Shown piece after piece: positions 26,798 through 37,587 of a stretch of DNA of 64,000 nucleotides. The notes under the pieces were generated by a model, which saw nothing but the letters and a program-made list of their open reading frames with translations, made no database searches and was not told the origin of the DNA. The stretch comes from Kamptonema formosum PCC 6407. Its GTDB lineage: Bacteria > Cyanobacteriota > Cyanobacteriia > Cyanobacteriales > Microcoleaceae. Each line of letters starts with the position of its first letter. Positions within the stretch are counted from its first letter, which is position 1. The stretch spans positions 1,864,248-1,928,247 of the forward strand of contig NZ_KB235904.1 in the NCBI RefSeq assembly GCF_000332155.1, in the 5' to 3' direction. The translations under genes were made by a program, and so were the position numbers.

Positions 26798-27247
26798 TTA
26801 AAATGGGCAGTCATCGTCATCGAGTTGGACATCCCAGTTAGCTGAGAGCACTTGATCCACCACTGCATCCAAAGCAGCCGCGTTTAAGTTCCGCGTAACT
26901 TGCTCTTGGAGAGGATTTGATAGGGGAATCAGCCGCAACTGGCGGCCATCTTGCATCAAGTCGAAATAAGACCCCTCTTCCGGCGACTGTTTCAGTTCTA
27001 GGTAATCAAAACTATAAACATTCAAATAGAGCGCGTGGTTAGCAATCAGAGTGGAACGAGTGGGATCGGCAAAGACCTCCAGCACGTATCCTTCTCCTTC
27101 GCTGCAAATTATACCATCCTGAATGTGGATGTAGCGGACGCGGCCCAAATCGACTAGCAAGCGTTGTAGATCCCGCTTGTTGACAACAATCCCCGTATCC
27201 ACGATACAAGGAGCAGCCACCCTGTTATTAAATTGATTGTGACTCAT
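26798..27247 (-). CDS. Conserved-looking cyanobacterial protein of unknown function
   Basis: 149 residues, soluble, no signal peptide. It begins MSHNQFNNRVAAPCIVDTGI and contains DLQRLLVDLGRVRYIHIQDG and a central segment with YVLEVFADPTRSTLIANHALYL; the end is very acidic (DVQLDDDDCPF). I recognise it as a type of small protein kept in many cyanobacteria but cannot assign a function. It lies upstream of tgt on the same strand. Confidence 0.65.
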   Translation of the reverse strand: MSHNQFNNRVAAPCIVDTGIVVNKRDLQRLLVDLGRVRYIHIQDGIICSEGEGYVLEVFADPTRSTLIANHALYLNVYSFDYLELKQSPEEGSYFDLMQDGRQLRLIPLSNPLQEQVTRNLNAAALDAVVDQVLSANWDVQLDDDDCPF

Positions 27248-27510
27248 GGAACTAAAGCCTCTGGTGTAGTTGTGTTCGCGTTGCGGAAATTAAGGAACCC
27301 GCTAGCATTCTGGGGAGGAAGAAGGGGATAAATTGAGATTAGCCGCCACTCAGATCGAGATTTTCGGGTTCGCTGCCCCTACCAGTTTCTTGGGAAATGG
27401 ATTGAGCAGGAGCGCTACCCTACCTAAGACCTGAAGGGGTGTTACCGATCCAATTCTGGCATACCCTAGTGGATTCACAACTCCCTTAAAATACTGAAAA
27501 TTTATATCCT

Positions 27511-28308
27511 ATGGTAGATAATAATTGGGTTCGCTATCTAAGTAAGTATTTCAGGACGCAGGGAACAGCTTTTGCTGCTGCTATTGCCTTCTACACTTGT
27601 TTGCCTGTACCCATCTCTTGGACTTTGGAATTTCGTGGTATTGCGCGTTTGGCTCCTCCAATCGGCTTGATGATAGGCGGTATATTGGGTCTAGTCGATG
27701 CTGGGTTGCAGTTTTTGGGGATGCCTGTACTTACGCGCTCGGCTTTGGTGGTTCTCAGTGGAATTACGGTAACGGGCGGTTTACACTTAGATGGAGCGAT
27801 GGATACGGCTGATGGGTTGGCTGTTGGCGATCCCCAGCGGCGGCTGGAGGTGATGGCTGATAGTGCGACGGGAGCTTTTGGGGCGATGGCTGCGATCGCG
27901 ATCGTGTTGTTGAAAACTGCGGCCCTGAGCGAGTTAAATGGCGATCGCTGGTTGGCTTTGATGGCGGTGGCTGGTTGGGGTAGATGGGGGCAATTAGTGG
28001 CGATCGCGCGTTATCCTTATCTGAAGGCTACTGGCAAAGGAGCTTTTCATAAAGATACTTTTTACTCGCCTCTGCATTTTTTACCCGGACTATTTTTATT
28101 GTTATGCCTGAGCAGTTTACAAATTATTTTAGACCGCGATCGCTGGCTTTTGGCAACAGGAATGGCTTTGGGGGGAGCGGCGATCGCTATTCTCACAGGA
28201 GCCTGGTTTAATCGCCGTTTAGGAGGTCATACCGGGGATACTTACGGTGCTGTTGTTGAGTGGACAGAGGCATTATTATTATGCCTTTTAGCCGCTTTAC
28301 AAAATTAA
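27511..28308 (+). CDS. cobS: Adenosylcobinamide-GDP ribazoletransferase (cobalamin synthase)
   Basis: 265 residues, a membrane enzyme that joins alpha-ribazole to adenosylcobinamide-GDP in the last steps of (pseudo)cobalamin synthesis. The signature [17 protein letters not shown] with its metal-binding acidic residues is intact, followed by [13 protein letters not shown] and a conserved C-terminal [16 protein letters not shown]. Several hydrophobic segments fit the membrane location. No other cob genes and no convincing B12 riboswitch lie in the 263-bp leader. Confidence 0.95.
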   Translation: MVDNNWVRYLSKYFRTQGTAFAAAIAFYTCLPVPISWTLEFRGIARLAPPIGLMIGGILGLVDAGLQFLGMPVLTRSALVVLSGITVTGGLHLDGAMDTADGLAVGDPQRRLEVMADSATGAFGAMAAIAIVLLKTAALSELNGDRWLALMAVAGWGRWGQLVAIARYPYLKATGKGAFHKDTFYSPLHFLPGLFLLLCLSSLQIILDRDRWLLATGMALGGAAIAILTGAWFNRRLGGHTGDTYGAVVEWTEALLLCLLAALQN

Positions 28309-28402
28309 AAATCAAAATTTAAGCTGTTGCTTTGTAGCCCACTTGCAAAATCCTCGGCAAAGTTTTCGGCTCTAAACTTGCAAATATTATCCTACATGGT
28401 AA

Positions 28403-29524
<1,122 letters not shown>

Positions 29525-29721
29525 ATCGGAAACTCTGGATATTTAATTAACAACTTTAGAGTTTAATTTATCAGCTATTTTTATTAGTTATAGTTTTTGA
29601 GGCTCCTGTATGATTTTAATTATAAGTAGTTAGCAATTTTATAAAGAATTAACACATTAAGCGATCTAGAACACAAAAGCGATATCATATTTATATGATT
29701 GCTTAATGTCTAAGGAAGCCA

Positions 29722-32700
29722 ATGAGACCAAAGAGCAAAGCAGATTCAACAGCAAGCTTTGACGACCAATCATCAAGTCTCACACAGCCAGTGTTGCTAA
29801 ATCGGATCGCTAACCGCATTCGTCAATCCTTAGAACTAGGGGAAATTCTGTCAGCGACAGTTGCAGAAGTGCGTTCATTTTTGGGAACAGATCGCATCAA
29901 AATTTATCAGTTTCAGCCTGAAGGTCACGGACTGGTAATCGCAGAGTCGATTTATGAAGATCGCCTACCCTCCCTATACGGTTTAAATTTTCCTGCCGAT
30001 GATATTCCTACTTATGCTAGAGAATTATTCTTGCGAGCCCGCCAGCGCACAATTATCGATCTAAGCACCCATCAAATTGGTATTAGTGCCTTGGACTCAG
30101 TAGAAACTGGAGAACCTTTAGAAACGCAAGATATTCGCTATCGTCCGATTGACCCCTGCCACCTGGAGTATCTAATAGCGATGGGGGTAAAATCTTCTGT
30201 GGTAGTACCAATTGTCATCGAAACGGCAAGCAGGAGTGAGTCGGAACTACCGTCTCTACAATCTAATCAGCATCTCTGGGGATTGCTGGTATCGCACCAT
30301 TCAGAACCGCGAACTGTGACTGAAGAGGAATTAAGGTTTATTCAGTCAGTTGTAGATCAAGTATCAGTGGCGATCGCGCAATCAATTTTATTAGAACAAG
30401 TCCGGGAACAAGCCAAACAAGAAGCTAATATCAACCGCGTTACAGCAGTGCTCTACACCCTGCCACCAGTTAAACTACAAGCGGCGCTGGAGGAAACAGT
30501 TGCTTTGTTTCGCGGATCGGGAGGCCGACTATATTTACCCACAAACGAAACCCAGCAAAGCATTGAGTTGTACGTCTGTGGTACCCAACCAGAACAAATC
30601 GATCGCATACACAATCGATACATTGAGGAGAATTTGCTCTGGCAGAAATTCCTCACCGCCAAAGTGCACGCCGGCGATAGCAAATCTAGTTCAGGCATCA
30701 AGCCTTGGTCAGTGGAATGGATGCGAGCGATGTATGCCTTGTCAGCCGTTCCCTGGGAATCAAATACCAACTCAAATATCTGGCCAATTGCCGACATCTA
30801 TCGGGAACCCCTATTTCGTACCCTGGTTCCCGCCTTTCAAAACACCCAAATTCGGGGGGTGCTGATCGTACCGCTTTACTTTGGGCAAGAAGTAGTGGGC
30901 TGTTTGACTATTTTTCGAGAAGATAGCGATCGCGAAATAGTCTGGGCGGGCGAACACGATCCCGATACCCGCCAACTGTCACCGCGCCAATCCTTTGCAG
31001 CATGGCGGCAAATTAAGAAAGAACAAGCACAGTCTTGGACAGAGGCCGACATTCGACTGGCTCAAGCCTTGTCCGAACTTTTTTCTAGCGCCGTGAAACA
31101 TTACAGGCTCTACGGACAGCTACAAACCCTAAATGCCAATCTGGAGTTACAGGTACAAGTACGAACAGCAGAGTTACAACATTCAAATGCGATCGCCAAT
31201 CAACAGCGAGCAGGGGCAGGCATCCTTTCCAAACTGCAAAAAGCATTGGATGTAGAAACGATTTGTCGTACAGCAACCCAGGAAGTACGGCAGTTATTAA
31301 ACATAGATCGGGTTGCTATTTACTGCTTCGATGCTGACTGGGGTGGGGGATTTATCAGAAATCTTGAATCCGTCAGTCCCGCATGGACGCAGATCGTACT
31401 AGCAACCAGAACGGTCTGGAATGATAGCTATTTACAGGAAACTCAAGGCGGTCGCTACAAAAACCATGAAATTTCTAATGTAAGTGATATCTACAACGCT
31501 GGACTTTCTCCCTGCCATATCGAAGTTCTCGAACATTATTGCATTCGAGCTTTTCTGGTTATACCCATCTTTATCGGAGACAAACTCTGGGGACTGCTAG
31601 GAGCCTATAACCATAGCACCCCGCGCCTATGGAAAGATTCGGAATTAGTATTTACTAATCAATTTGCTGCCCATTTAGGCGCTGTCTTGGATCGCAAGCA
31701 GGCAGAAATTGATTTACTCGAAGCCAAAGAACAATTTGAATTAGCTCTTCGTGCTTCCCATGATGGCTTTTGGGATTGGGATTTAGTAACTGGTGAAATG
31801 TATTATTCACCGCGCTGGAAAGAGATGCTGGGCTATGATGATAGCGAGCTACCTAACTCACCTGAAACATGGAAAGCTCTAATTTTTGATGAAGATTACC
31901 CCCTCACTCTTCAGTTAATTGAAGACTACAATACTGGAAAAGTCGATCAGTTTTTAATGACTCAAAGGTTCTATCACAAAGATGGTTCTACTGTTTATAT
32001 TCTTTCTCAGGCAATCCATGTTAAAGATGAAAACGAGCGCGTAGTTCGCATGATTGGCGCACATTCTGATGTTACCAAAATGGTGAAAATTCAGGAAGCG
32101 ATGGAAACATCGAAAATGCAGTTAGCCAGTGTTTTAAATAGCTCTTTGGACGGAATTATGGCGTTTCGATCCGTGAGAAATAAAGCGGGTGAGATCCAAG
32201 ACTTTGAATGGCTGTTGGCAAATCCTGCTGCTTGCGAAATGATTAATCGCAAGCCTGAAGACTTAATTGGGAAATACTTACTAGAAGAAATGCCGGGAAA
32301 CCTGGAGGAAGGACTATTCGAGCGATACATCCAGGTAGTTGAAACAGGCACGATGATGGATCGTGAGTTTTGCTACGATCGGGATGGGTTAAATTCTTGG
32401 TTCCAAAATATTGCCGTCAAACTTGGCGATGGCTTTGTTGTCACGTTCCGAAATGTCACAAATATCAAACGCTCAGAACAGGCTCTGCAAGAGGCTAACA
32501 GGCAGCTAGAAGAGCGAGTTGGGGAACTGAATCAACGAAATAGTGAGATGGTTCTTCTCAGTGAAATTAGTGACTTTTTACAAGCCTGTTTAACAATTAA
32601 GGAAGCTTCTGCCACGATCGCAACCTTAGTGCAATCGCTGTTCCCTGAATGTTCGGGCGGTATTTTCATCACTGCCAACTCGCGCAATCGCTTGGAAATA

Positions 32701-33519
32701 GTGACATCGTGGGGAAATCCGCTGTATTCAGAAACTATATTCCATCCCAAAGATTGTTGGGCGCTCAGGCGCGGACGAGTGCATTGGATGGGTAGCGATC
32801 GCCACGAACTAATCTGCAACCACATTAACCATAAAGATCCTCCCGCCGAATCTCTGTGCATCCCCATGATTGCTCAAGGGGAAACGCTAGGTTTGCTATA
32901 TTTGTGTACAACAGCACCCCATACGATCTCGGAATCTAAACAACGATTAGCTCGTACTGTGGCGGAACAAGTGGGAATGGCGATCGCTAACCTCACCCTG
33001 CGAGAAACTTTGCAAAATCAAAGTATCCGCGATCCGCTGACTGGTTTGTTTAATCGCCGCTATCTTGAAGAATTTCTGACGAAAGAAATTGATCGAGCGC
33101 AGCGCAATCATTATTCTATCGGCATTATTATGCTCGATATCGACAATTTCAAGCAATTCAACGATACCTTGGGGCATGAAGCTGGAGATTTTGTGCTGCA
33201 AGAAATTGGCTATCTCTTAAAAAAAATGATTCGAGTTTCAGATGTTGCTTGTCGCTATGGTGGCGAAGAAATGACCGTGATTTTGCCTGAATCCTCTCTG
33301 GAAGATACTTATATAAAAGCTGAAGAACTGCGCGAAGCGATCGCTCAACTCAAACTCAATTACAATGGAAAAAGACTTGAAGGGTTAACGGCTTCATGTG
33401 GAGTAGCCTGCTTTCCCGATCGAGGAACCACAGGTAATGCTGTGATTATAGCAGCCGATGCTGCTTTGTATCAAGCAAAGGGATCGGGAAGAAACAAAGT
33501 TATTGTTGCCAAGAAATAA
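29722..33519 (+). CDS. Multi-GAF phytochrome/cyanobacteriochrome-like diguanylate cyclase
   Basis: 1265 residues. Domains in order: GAF (~25-225) with a phytochrome-type bilin motif PCHLEYL (Cys146-His147) and HLWGLLVSHH; a second, divergent GAF-like region (~245-465); a third GAF (~500-665) with SPCHIEVLE (Cys598-His599) and LWGLLGAYNHSTPR, as in cyanobacteriochromes; two PAS domains (~670-930); a fourth GAF (~945-1100); and GGDEF (~1105-1265). The active site reads RYGGEEM (1180-1184), compatible with activity, and an RxxD inhibitory site RVSD lies at 1171-1174. It probably makes c-di-GMP under light control. Both Cys-His pairs predict one bilin each. No DxCF motif was seen, so red/green-type tuning is more likely for GAF3. 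It is monocistronic. Confidence 0.9.
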   Translation: MRPKSKADSTASFDDQSSSLTQPVLLNRIANRIRQSLELGEILSATVAEVRSFLGTDRIKIYQFQPEGHGLVIAESIYEDRLPSLYGLNFPADDIPTYARELFLRARQRTIIDLSTHQIGISALDSVETGEPLETQDIRYRPIDPCHLEYLIAMGVKSSVVVPIVIETASRSESELPSLQSNQHLWGLLVSHHSEPRTVTEEELRFIQSVVDQVSVAIAQSILLEQVREQAKQEANINRVTAVLYTLPPVKLQAALEETVALFRGSGGRLYLPTNETQQSIELYVCGTQPEQIDRIHNRYIEENLLWQKFLTAKVHAGDSKSSSGIKPWSVEWMRAMYALSAVPWESNTNSNIWPIADIYREPLFRTLVPAFQNTQIRGVLIVPLYFGQEVVGCLTIFREDSDREIVWAGEHDPDTRQLSPRQSFAAWRQIKKEQAQSWTEADIRLAQALSELFSSAVKHYRLYGQLQTLNANLELQVQVRTAELQHSNAIANQQRAGAGILSKLQKALDVETICRTATQEVRQLLNIDRVAIYCFDADWGGGFIRNLESVSPAWTQIVLATRTVWNDSYLQETQGGRYKNHEISNVSDIYNAGLSPCHIEVLEHYCIRAFLVIPIFIGDKLWGLLGAYNHSTPRLWKDSELVFTNQFAAHLGAVLDRKQAEIDLLEAKEQFELALRASHDGFWDWDLVTGEMYYSPRWKEMLGYDDSELPNSPETWKALIFDEDYPLTLQLIEDYNTGKVDQFLMTQRFYHKDGSTVYILSQAIHVKDENERVVRMIGAHSDVTKMVKIQEAMETSKMQLASVLNSSLDGIMAFRSVRNKAGEIQDFEWLLANPAACEMINRKPEDLIGKYLLEEMPGNLEEGLFERYIQVVETGTMMDREFCYDRDGLNSWFQNIAVKLGDGFVVTFRNVTNIKRSEQALQEANRQLEERVGELNQRNSEMVLLSEISDFLQACLTIKEASATIATLVQSLFPECSGGIFITANSRNRLEIVTSWGNPLYSETIFHPKDCWALRRGRVHWMGSDRHELICNHINHKDPPAESLCIPMIAQGETLGLLYLCTTAPHTISESKQRLARTVAEQVGMAIANLTLRETLQNQSIRDPLTGLFNRRYLEEFLTKEIDRAQRNHYSIGIIMLDIDNFKQFNDTLGHEAGDFVLQEIGYLLKKMIRVSDVACRYGGEEMTVILPESSLEDTYIKAEELREAIAQLKLNYNGKRLEGLTASCGVACFPDRGTTGNAVIIAADAALYQAKGSGRNKVIVAKK

Positions 33520-33531
33520 ACTTTTATTGGG

Positions 33532-33611
33532 AATTGCTAATTGCTAATGGCTAATGGCTAATGGCTAATGGCTAATTGGTAATTGCTAATTGCTAATTGT
33601 TAATTGCTAAG
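33532..33611. repeat. (GGCTAAT)/(TTGCTAA) heptamer array
   Basis: About ten 7-bp units of GCTAATG and AATTGCT variants right after the diguanylate cyclase gene. Confidence 0.85.
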
Positions 33612-33685
33612 GCGTACCTCACTTGCAAAAGAGGCCATATAAGATCAATACTTAATAAGTAAAACATTCACTTATCCTGACAGCT

Positions 33686-34210
33686 ATGTTCCACTCCTTT
33701 ACTTTCCTAGCCCGCAAATTGTTTTTCCATCCCTGGGTAAAACAAAGCCTAAAGATGATATTGAGCTTAGTGCTTTGGTTCGCTGTCTCTACGGTTCCTC
33801 TAGCATTTGCTGCCGATAACTCTAGTCCAGTTGGTGATTTATTGCGCCAACCCGCAACCGAAATTCCTATCAGTTTGGGCAGTACAAGTGACGAACTTAA
33901 GTTTTTTCCAAATCTCCTAGAATTTCAGTCAGGAAAGCGCTATAAATTAGTGCTGAAGAATCCTAGTCCTGAGAAACATTATTTTACTTCCAAAGACTTT
34001 GCCGATGCGAGTTGGACTCAAAAAGTCGAAGCGGGTAATGTAGAAATCAAAGGAGCAATTCGCGAATTAGAACTTAAACCGGGAGCGGAGGCAGAATGGG
34101 TATTTGTACCGATGAAGTCGGGAAGCTATAATCTTCGGTGTACGGTTCCGGGACACGCGGAAGCAGGAATGACTGGGAAAATTACTATTTCCGCTCCACA
34201 GGCGGCATAA
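33686..34210 (+). CDS. Secreted cupredoxin-domain protein
   Basis: 174 residues with an N-terminal signal peptide (residues 1-42, ending FAAD). The cupredoxin domain has type-1 copper ligands: His in KHYFTS and the Cys-His-Met set in CTVPGHAEAGMTG. It would be a periplasmic or lumenal blue-copper protein or a copper-binding/oxidase-like electron carrier. The first 24 residues before the hydrophobic core are basic (KLFFHPWVKQSLKM), so a downstream Met is an alternative start. Single gene. Confidence 0.85.
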   Translation: MFHSFTFLARKLFFHPWVKQSLKMILSLVLWFAVSTVPLAFAADNSSPVGDLLRQPATEIPISLGSTSDELKFFPNLLEFQSGKRYKLVLKNPSPEKHYFTSKDFADASWTQKVEAGNVEIKGAIRELELKPGAEAEWVFVPMKSGSYNLRCTVPGHAEAGMTGKITISAPQAA

Positions 34211-34410
34211 TATTAAATTCTAGGGTGGCGATCGCATAAGCCAATCAGTAGCAAGTGCGATCGCTCCCTTGCTGTTTCTAAGGAAAAAATTAAGCTACCT
34301 TAGATTTAGGAAAATTTATCAATAGCTCTCGGCCCGACACCCGTACCAATTGAGTCCGATATTTTTCCTTATTTCCCTAAACTCCTTATCACACACTTAG
34401 CGAATTGTCA

Positions 34411-34830
34411 ATTACGTCAGTAACTCAGGGTTAAAGCCACTGAGCTTGTAAGAGCAAATCTCGAAGCAGGCTATTCTGACCAGCCTAAGTCTTAACGACT
34501 ACGTTATTTGGGTTACGACACCTCGGAATGCGAAGCTAGTTCCCTGCTCTGTCGTTTGCAATTAAACAGTTCTAAAGTCACTGGAACAGTGTTGCAAGCC
34601 TAACAAGCCCTTATAACATTGGCGAAGCTAACATTACCCCGTAAGGGAGGCCCAACAAAGGCAACCATTATGCGTACAGGATTGCGAGGTTTGAGATGGT
34701 AATTGTCCCATCGAAAGTACATTACAAAAGTACACCAAGCTAAACAATCCCAAGGCGGTAATGGACAAAAAAGATTCACGGTGGTTAAAACCACCCGTAT
34801 CGTCTCTCTATAAGGTCTAAAGACTCTGAT
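34411..34830 (+). ncRNA. Structured non-coding region, candidate orphan HEARO/omega RNA
   Basis: The 643-bp gap before map has no gene but many helices: AGGCT/AGCCT (34472-34493), AACGAC/GTCGTT (34494-34559) enclosing GGAAT/AGTTCC, CACTG/CAGTG (34579-34591), a long-range GTTGC/GGCAAC, CCCCGTAAGGG (34638-34648), GATGG/CCATC and the strong GGTGGTTAAAACCACC hairpin near 34781. A long, mostly loop-closed architecture ending just before an ORF start matches the general plan of HEARO RNAs, the guide RNAs of IscB nucleases; similarity to the ones I remember (AAGAGC and CGGAA/TGC elements) is loose. No iscB gene is present, so it would be an orphan. The map start codon follows at 34854. Structured RNA is likely; the family name is tentative. 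Confidence 0.45.
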
Positions 34831-34853
34831 TTTCCCACTTACCGAGCTTTTTT

Positions 34854-35678
34854 ATGAACATTTTTGGTAGTCTGCTTTCTCAACCGGCTCAACCCCCCCA
34901 AGCCAAAAAACGCCGAGGTATTGAGATTAAATCTCCGCGCGAAATTGAAATTATGCGGCAGGCAGCTTTGATTGTGGCAACTGTACTCAAAGAAATTTCG
35001 CAACTCGTAAAGCCGGGGATGACGACTGCCGATTTAGATGCCTACGCTGAGAAACGCATCCGCGAAATGGGGGCAACGCCAAGCTTTAAAGGCTATCACG
35101 GTTTCCCTGGCTCGATTTGTTCGAGCATTAATAACGAAGTCGTACACGGTATACCCAGTGCGAAAAAAGTGATTCGAGCGGGTGATGTTTTGAAAGTGGA
35201 TACCGGAGCTTACTATCAAGGCTTTCACGGGGATTCTTGCATCACCATTCCCGTTGTTGAAGTCACTCCCGAAGCCGCCAAGTTAATCCGTGCGGCAGAA
35301 GCAGCGCTCTACAAAGGCATTGAACAAGTGAAAGCGGGAGCCTACCTGCTTGACATTGCTGGAGCGATTCAAGATTGCGTCCAAGCTCATGGTTTTACTG
35401 TAGTCGAGGAATTTACAGGTCACGGCGTGGGGCGAAATTTGCACGAAGAACCTTCTGTTTTCAACTTCCGCACCCGCGAGATGCCAAATGTTAAACTAAG
35501 AACAGGGATGACCTTGGCGATCGAGCCGATTCTGAATGCGGGTTCTAAATATACCCGGACACTGGCAGATAAGTGGACGGCTGTCACCGTTGACAACTCT
35601 CTTTCTGCTCAGTTTGAGCATACGGTGCTAGTGACGGATGATGGCTACGAAATCTTAACTGACCGCTCTAAGGTTTAG
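34854..35678 (+). CDS. map: Methionine aminopeptidase, type I
   Basis: 274 residues; removes the initiator Met from new proteins. Metal ligands are visible: Asp in [17 protein letters not shown], His in [14 protein letters not shown], Glu in LAIEPIL and the final Glu in [11 protein letters not shown]. The N-terminal ~25 residues ([20 protein letters not shown]) precede the core, longer than the E. coli enzyme, as in several cyanobacterial paralogues. It is preceded by the structured region and follows no other gene closely. Confidence 0.95.
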   Translation: MNIFGSLLSQPAQPPQAKKRRGIEIKSPREIEIMRQAALIVATVLKEISQLVKPGMTTADLDAYAEKRIREMGATPSFKGYHGFPGSICSSINNEVVHGIPSAKKVIRAGDVLKVDTGAYYQGFHGDSCITIPVVEVTPEAAKLIRAAEAALYKGIEQVKAGAYLLDIAGAIQDCVQAHGFTVVEEFTGHGVGRNLHEEPSVFNFRTREMPNVKLRTGMTLAIEPILNAGSKYTRTLADKWTAVTVDNSLSAQFEHTVLVTDDGYEILTDRSKV

Positions 35679-35796
35679 AGGAGCAGGAAGCATATAAGAT
35701 TTGGGGCGAGGGAGCGGAGATTTCCTTCTTGCTTCTTCCTTCACAGCACAAAGATCGGGTTAAGCTTAACTTTGGAGGAGAGGTTTAAGAATTATT

Positions 35797-36408
35797 ATGA
35801 GCGAGCAAACTCCCTATGAATTGCTTGGAGTCCCTGAAGATGCTTCATTTGATGAAGTGCAAGATGCGCGGGGACGTATGGCCGATCAGTACGGCGGCGA
35901 TAAAAAGCGTATGGAAATAATAGAGGCGGCTTACGATGCGATCCTGATGGATCGTTTGCGACAGCGCCAAGAAGGGAAAATTAAGGTTCCCGAACGCATC
36001 CGCTTTCCAGAGCGTGCAGTCCCATCATCTCCCAGCTTTGCTCCGGCTCCAGCTAAGGGAGGCCCGGCTTGGCTGCAACGACTGCTCGATTCTCCAAGTC
36101 TACCTGATATTTTATGGCCGGGTGGCGTATATGCGGGGCTGAGCGGTCTGAGTATTTACCCTGGCGGGAGTGACTCTGTGCTACAGCTAACTTTGGCTGT
36201 GGGTGTGGGTTCTTGCCTTTACTTTCTCAATCGCAAGGAACAAAAGTTTGGTCGAGCTGTGCTGCTAACTGTGGCTGGCTTAATTTTTGGGTTGGTATTG
36301 GGGGGTATTCTTGGCTCTTTTGTGACTGGGACTTTGATCGCCCCAGAGAAATTTATTGCTTTGTTTACGTTTGTAATCTTGTGGCTAGTTAGCAGTTTTC
36401 TCCGTTAG
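35797..36408 (+). CDS. CPP1-like membrane J-like protein
   Basis: 203 residues. The N-terminal 65 residues resemble a degenerate J domain (TPYELLGVPEDASFDEVQDA ... DQYGGDKKRMEIIEAAYDAI) without the HPD motif, followed by a Pro-rich linker (PSSPSFAPAPAKGGPA) and three to four membrane segments. This matches the CPP1/DUF3353 family; plant CPP1 is a chaperone-like factor for protochlorophyllide oxidoreductase. It has a good TGGAGGAG element but about 20 bp from ATG. Confidence 0.85.
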   Translation: MSEQTPYELLGVPEDASFDEVQDARGRMADQYGGDKKRMEIIEAAYDAILMDRLRQRQEGKIKVPERIRFPERAVPSSPSFAPAPAKGGPAWLQRLLDSPSLPDILWPGGVYAGLSGLSIYPGGSDSVLQLTLAVGVGSCLYFLNRKEQKFGRAVLLTVAGLIFGLVLGGILGSFVTGTLIAPEKFIALFTFVILWLVSSFLR

Positions 36409-36561
36409 TTGTTAGTTGTTAGTTGTTAGTTGTTGGTTGTTAGTTGTTAGTTGTTGGTTGTTGGTTGTTAGTTAGAAAATTAAGCCAACTAATAACTATC
36501 AATCCCAATTACCAATTACCAATTACCAATTACCAGTTAACAGTTAACAGTTAACAGTTAA
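36405..36561. repeat. GTTAGTT, CCAATTA and GTTAACA heptamer arrays
   Basis: About nine GTTAGTT/GTTGGTT units (36405-36470), a CAATTAC array (36502-36535), then a GTTAACA array (36535-36562) that overlaps the 3' end of the HAD gene. Confidence 0.9.
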
Positions 36562-37230
36562 CAGAATATCGACGGCTTCGGCTAGATTGCTGACAATTAA
36601 ATCGGGTTTGTACATTTCTAATTGGGTGCGATCGCGAATCCCGCAAAGCGCTCCCATAACCTTAACACCGTGCGTTTGTGCTGCTATAATATCCGCTTCC
36701 GTATCTCCTACCATCCACACATCAGATGCAGGGGGAAGTTCCGCTATGGCTTTCGCCATTAGCAGAGGTTTGTCTTTGGTATCGCCAGTTTTAAGATAAT
36801 CGTTGGGGAGACAATAACGCCGATCTAGGGGGAAAAATCGCCCTATGTCACAGCGGCTAAAGGCTTCGTCGAGTTCGCGATCGCGCCGCATTGTCATTAC
36901 CACTAAATCAATTCCTGCCTGTTGCACTCTTTCCAAGGTTTCCAAAGCGCCCGGAACGGGTTGGTCGTAAACTAAATAAGGGAGCGTGTGGACTGTTTTG
37001 CGTCGATTCTGGGCAAATTCTGCCGCTTGATCTGCGTCTAATCCTGAGATGATACCGATTTGGGTTTCGGGAGTGCGCGATCGCTTCATTTGCCAAAACT
37101 CCTGTTTCGTGAGCTCGCGGATTTCTTGGTCTGGACGCTGAACCTGTGCCAGACAGAGCTGATAAACTCGATAGTAGCGTTCCGAAACATCCATAATCGG
37201 CCCATCGAAGTCAGTAATAAGTCTTAGCAT
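36544..37230 (-). CDS. HAD-superfamily phosphatase
   Basis: 228 residues. HAD motifs: motif I ITDFDGPIMD at the N-terminus (nucleophile Asp), motif II VVMTMRRD (Thr), the Lys of motif III around KPLLMAKAI, and motif IV MVGDTEADIIAAQ. It probably hydrolyses a small phosphorylated metabolite; it resembles phosphoglycolate-phosphatase-like members but the substrate is open. Its last residues ILLTVNC and stop are made by a GTTAACA repeat array, the same situation as the adenylate cyclase gene. Confidence 0.88.
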   Translation of the reverse strand: MLRLITDFDGPIMDVSERYYRVYQLCLAQVQRPDQEIRELTKQEFWQMKRSRTPETQIGIISGLDADQAAEFAQNRRKTVHTLPYLVYDQPVPGALETLERVQQAGIDLVVMTMRRDRELDEAFSRCDIGRFFPLDRRYCLPNDYLKTGDTKDKPLLMAKAIAELPPASDVWMVGDTEADIIAAQTHGVKVMGALCGIRDRTQLEMYKPDLIVSNLAEAVDILLTVNC

Positions 37231-37587
37231 CTGGTGTAGTTACGTTAAGTTTTAATACAAATTGTTAGTTATTATATCATTATTCTGGAATCCTTCTATA
37301 GCAACCTTCTTGACAGTTAGGGAACTCACTCATTGCTAAAACCCGCTGATGCTCTTCTCTTATATTCCCTTATTTCCTTATTCCCTATATTCCCTAGCCC
37401 TCAGCATCGGAGCATCGTAGCCCCTAGTTATAATTGACATGACCAAGCTAGCGGAGTAAAGTCTAGAGGGGGTGACACCCCTTATCATAACTTTAGCAAT
37501 AGTCAATATTTACTTATTCTCTTATTCCCTTATTCCCTAGCCCCTAGCCCCTAGCTATACTTTCAAAGAAATGCTCTAAAAAAAGAG
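37231..37587. other. Repeat-bearing intergenic region before the PAS-GAF-GGDEF gene
   Basis: 357 bp without a gene. TTCCCTTAT/TTCCCTAG 7-8-bp arrays lie at 37350-37400 and 37515-37556, and a GGGGTGACACCCC hairpin is at 37467-37482. No clear promoter. Confidence 0.6.

Noticed and set aside
27248..27510. Cobalamin riboswitch before cobS
   Set aside because: Only a GCCACT hexamer was found; the other conserved B12-box parts are absent.
34600..34794. 64-codon minus-strand open frame in the structured region
   Set aside because: No domain, poor codon use and overlap with strong hairpins; more likely non-coding.
34211..34853. Group II intron fragment
   Set aside because: No domain V/VI signature and no reverse-transcriptase fragment seen.
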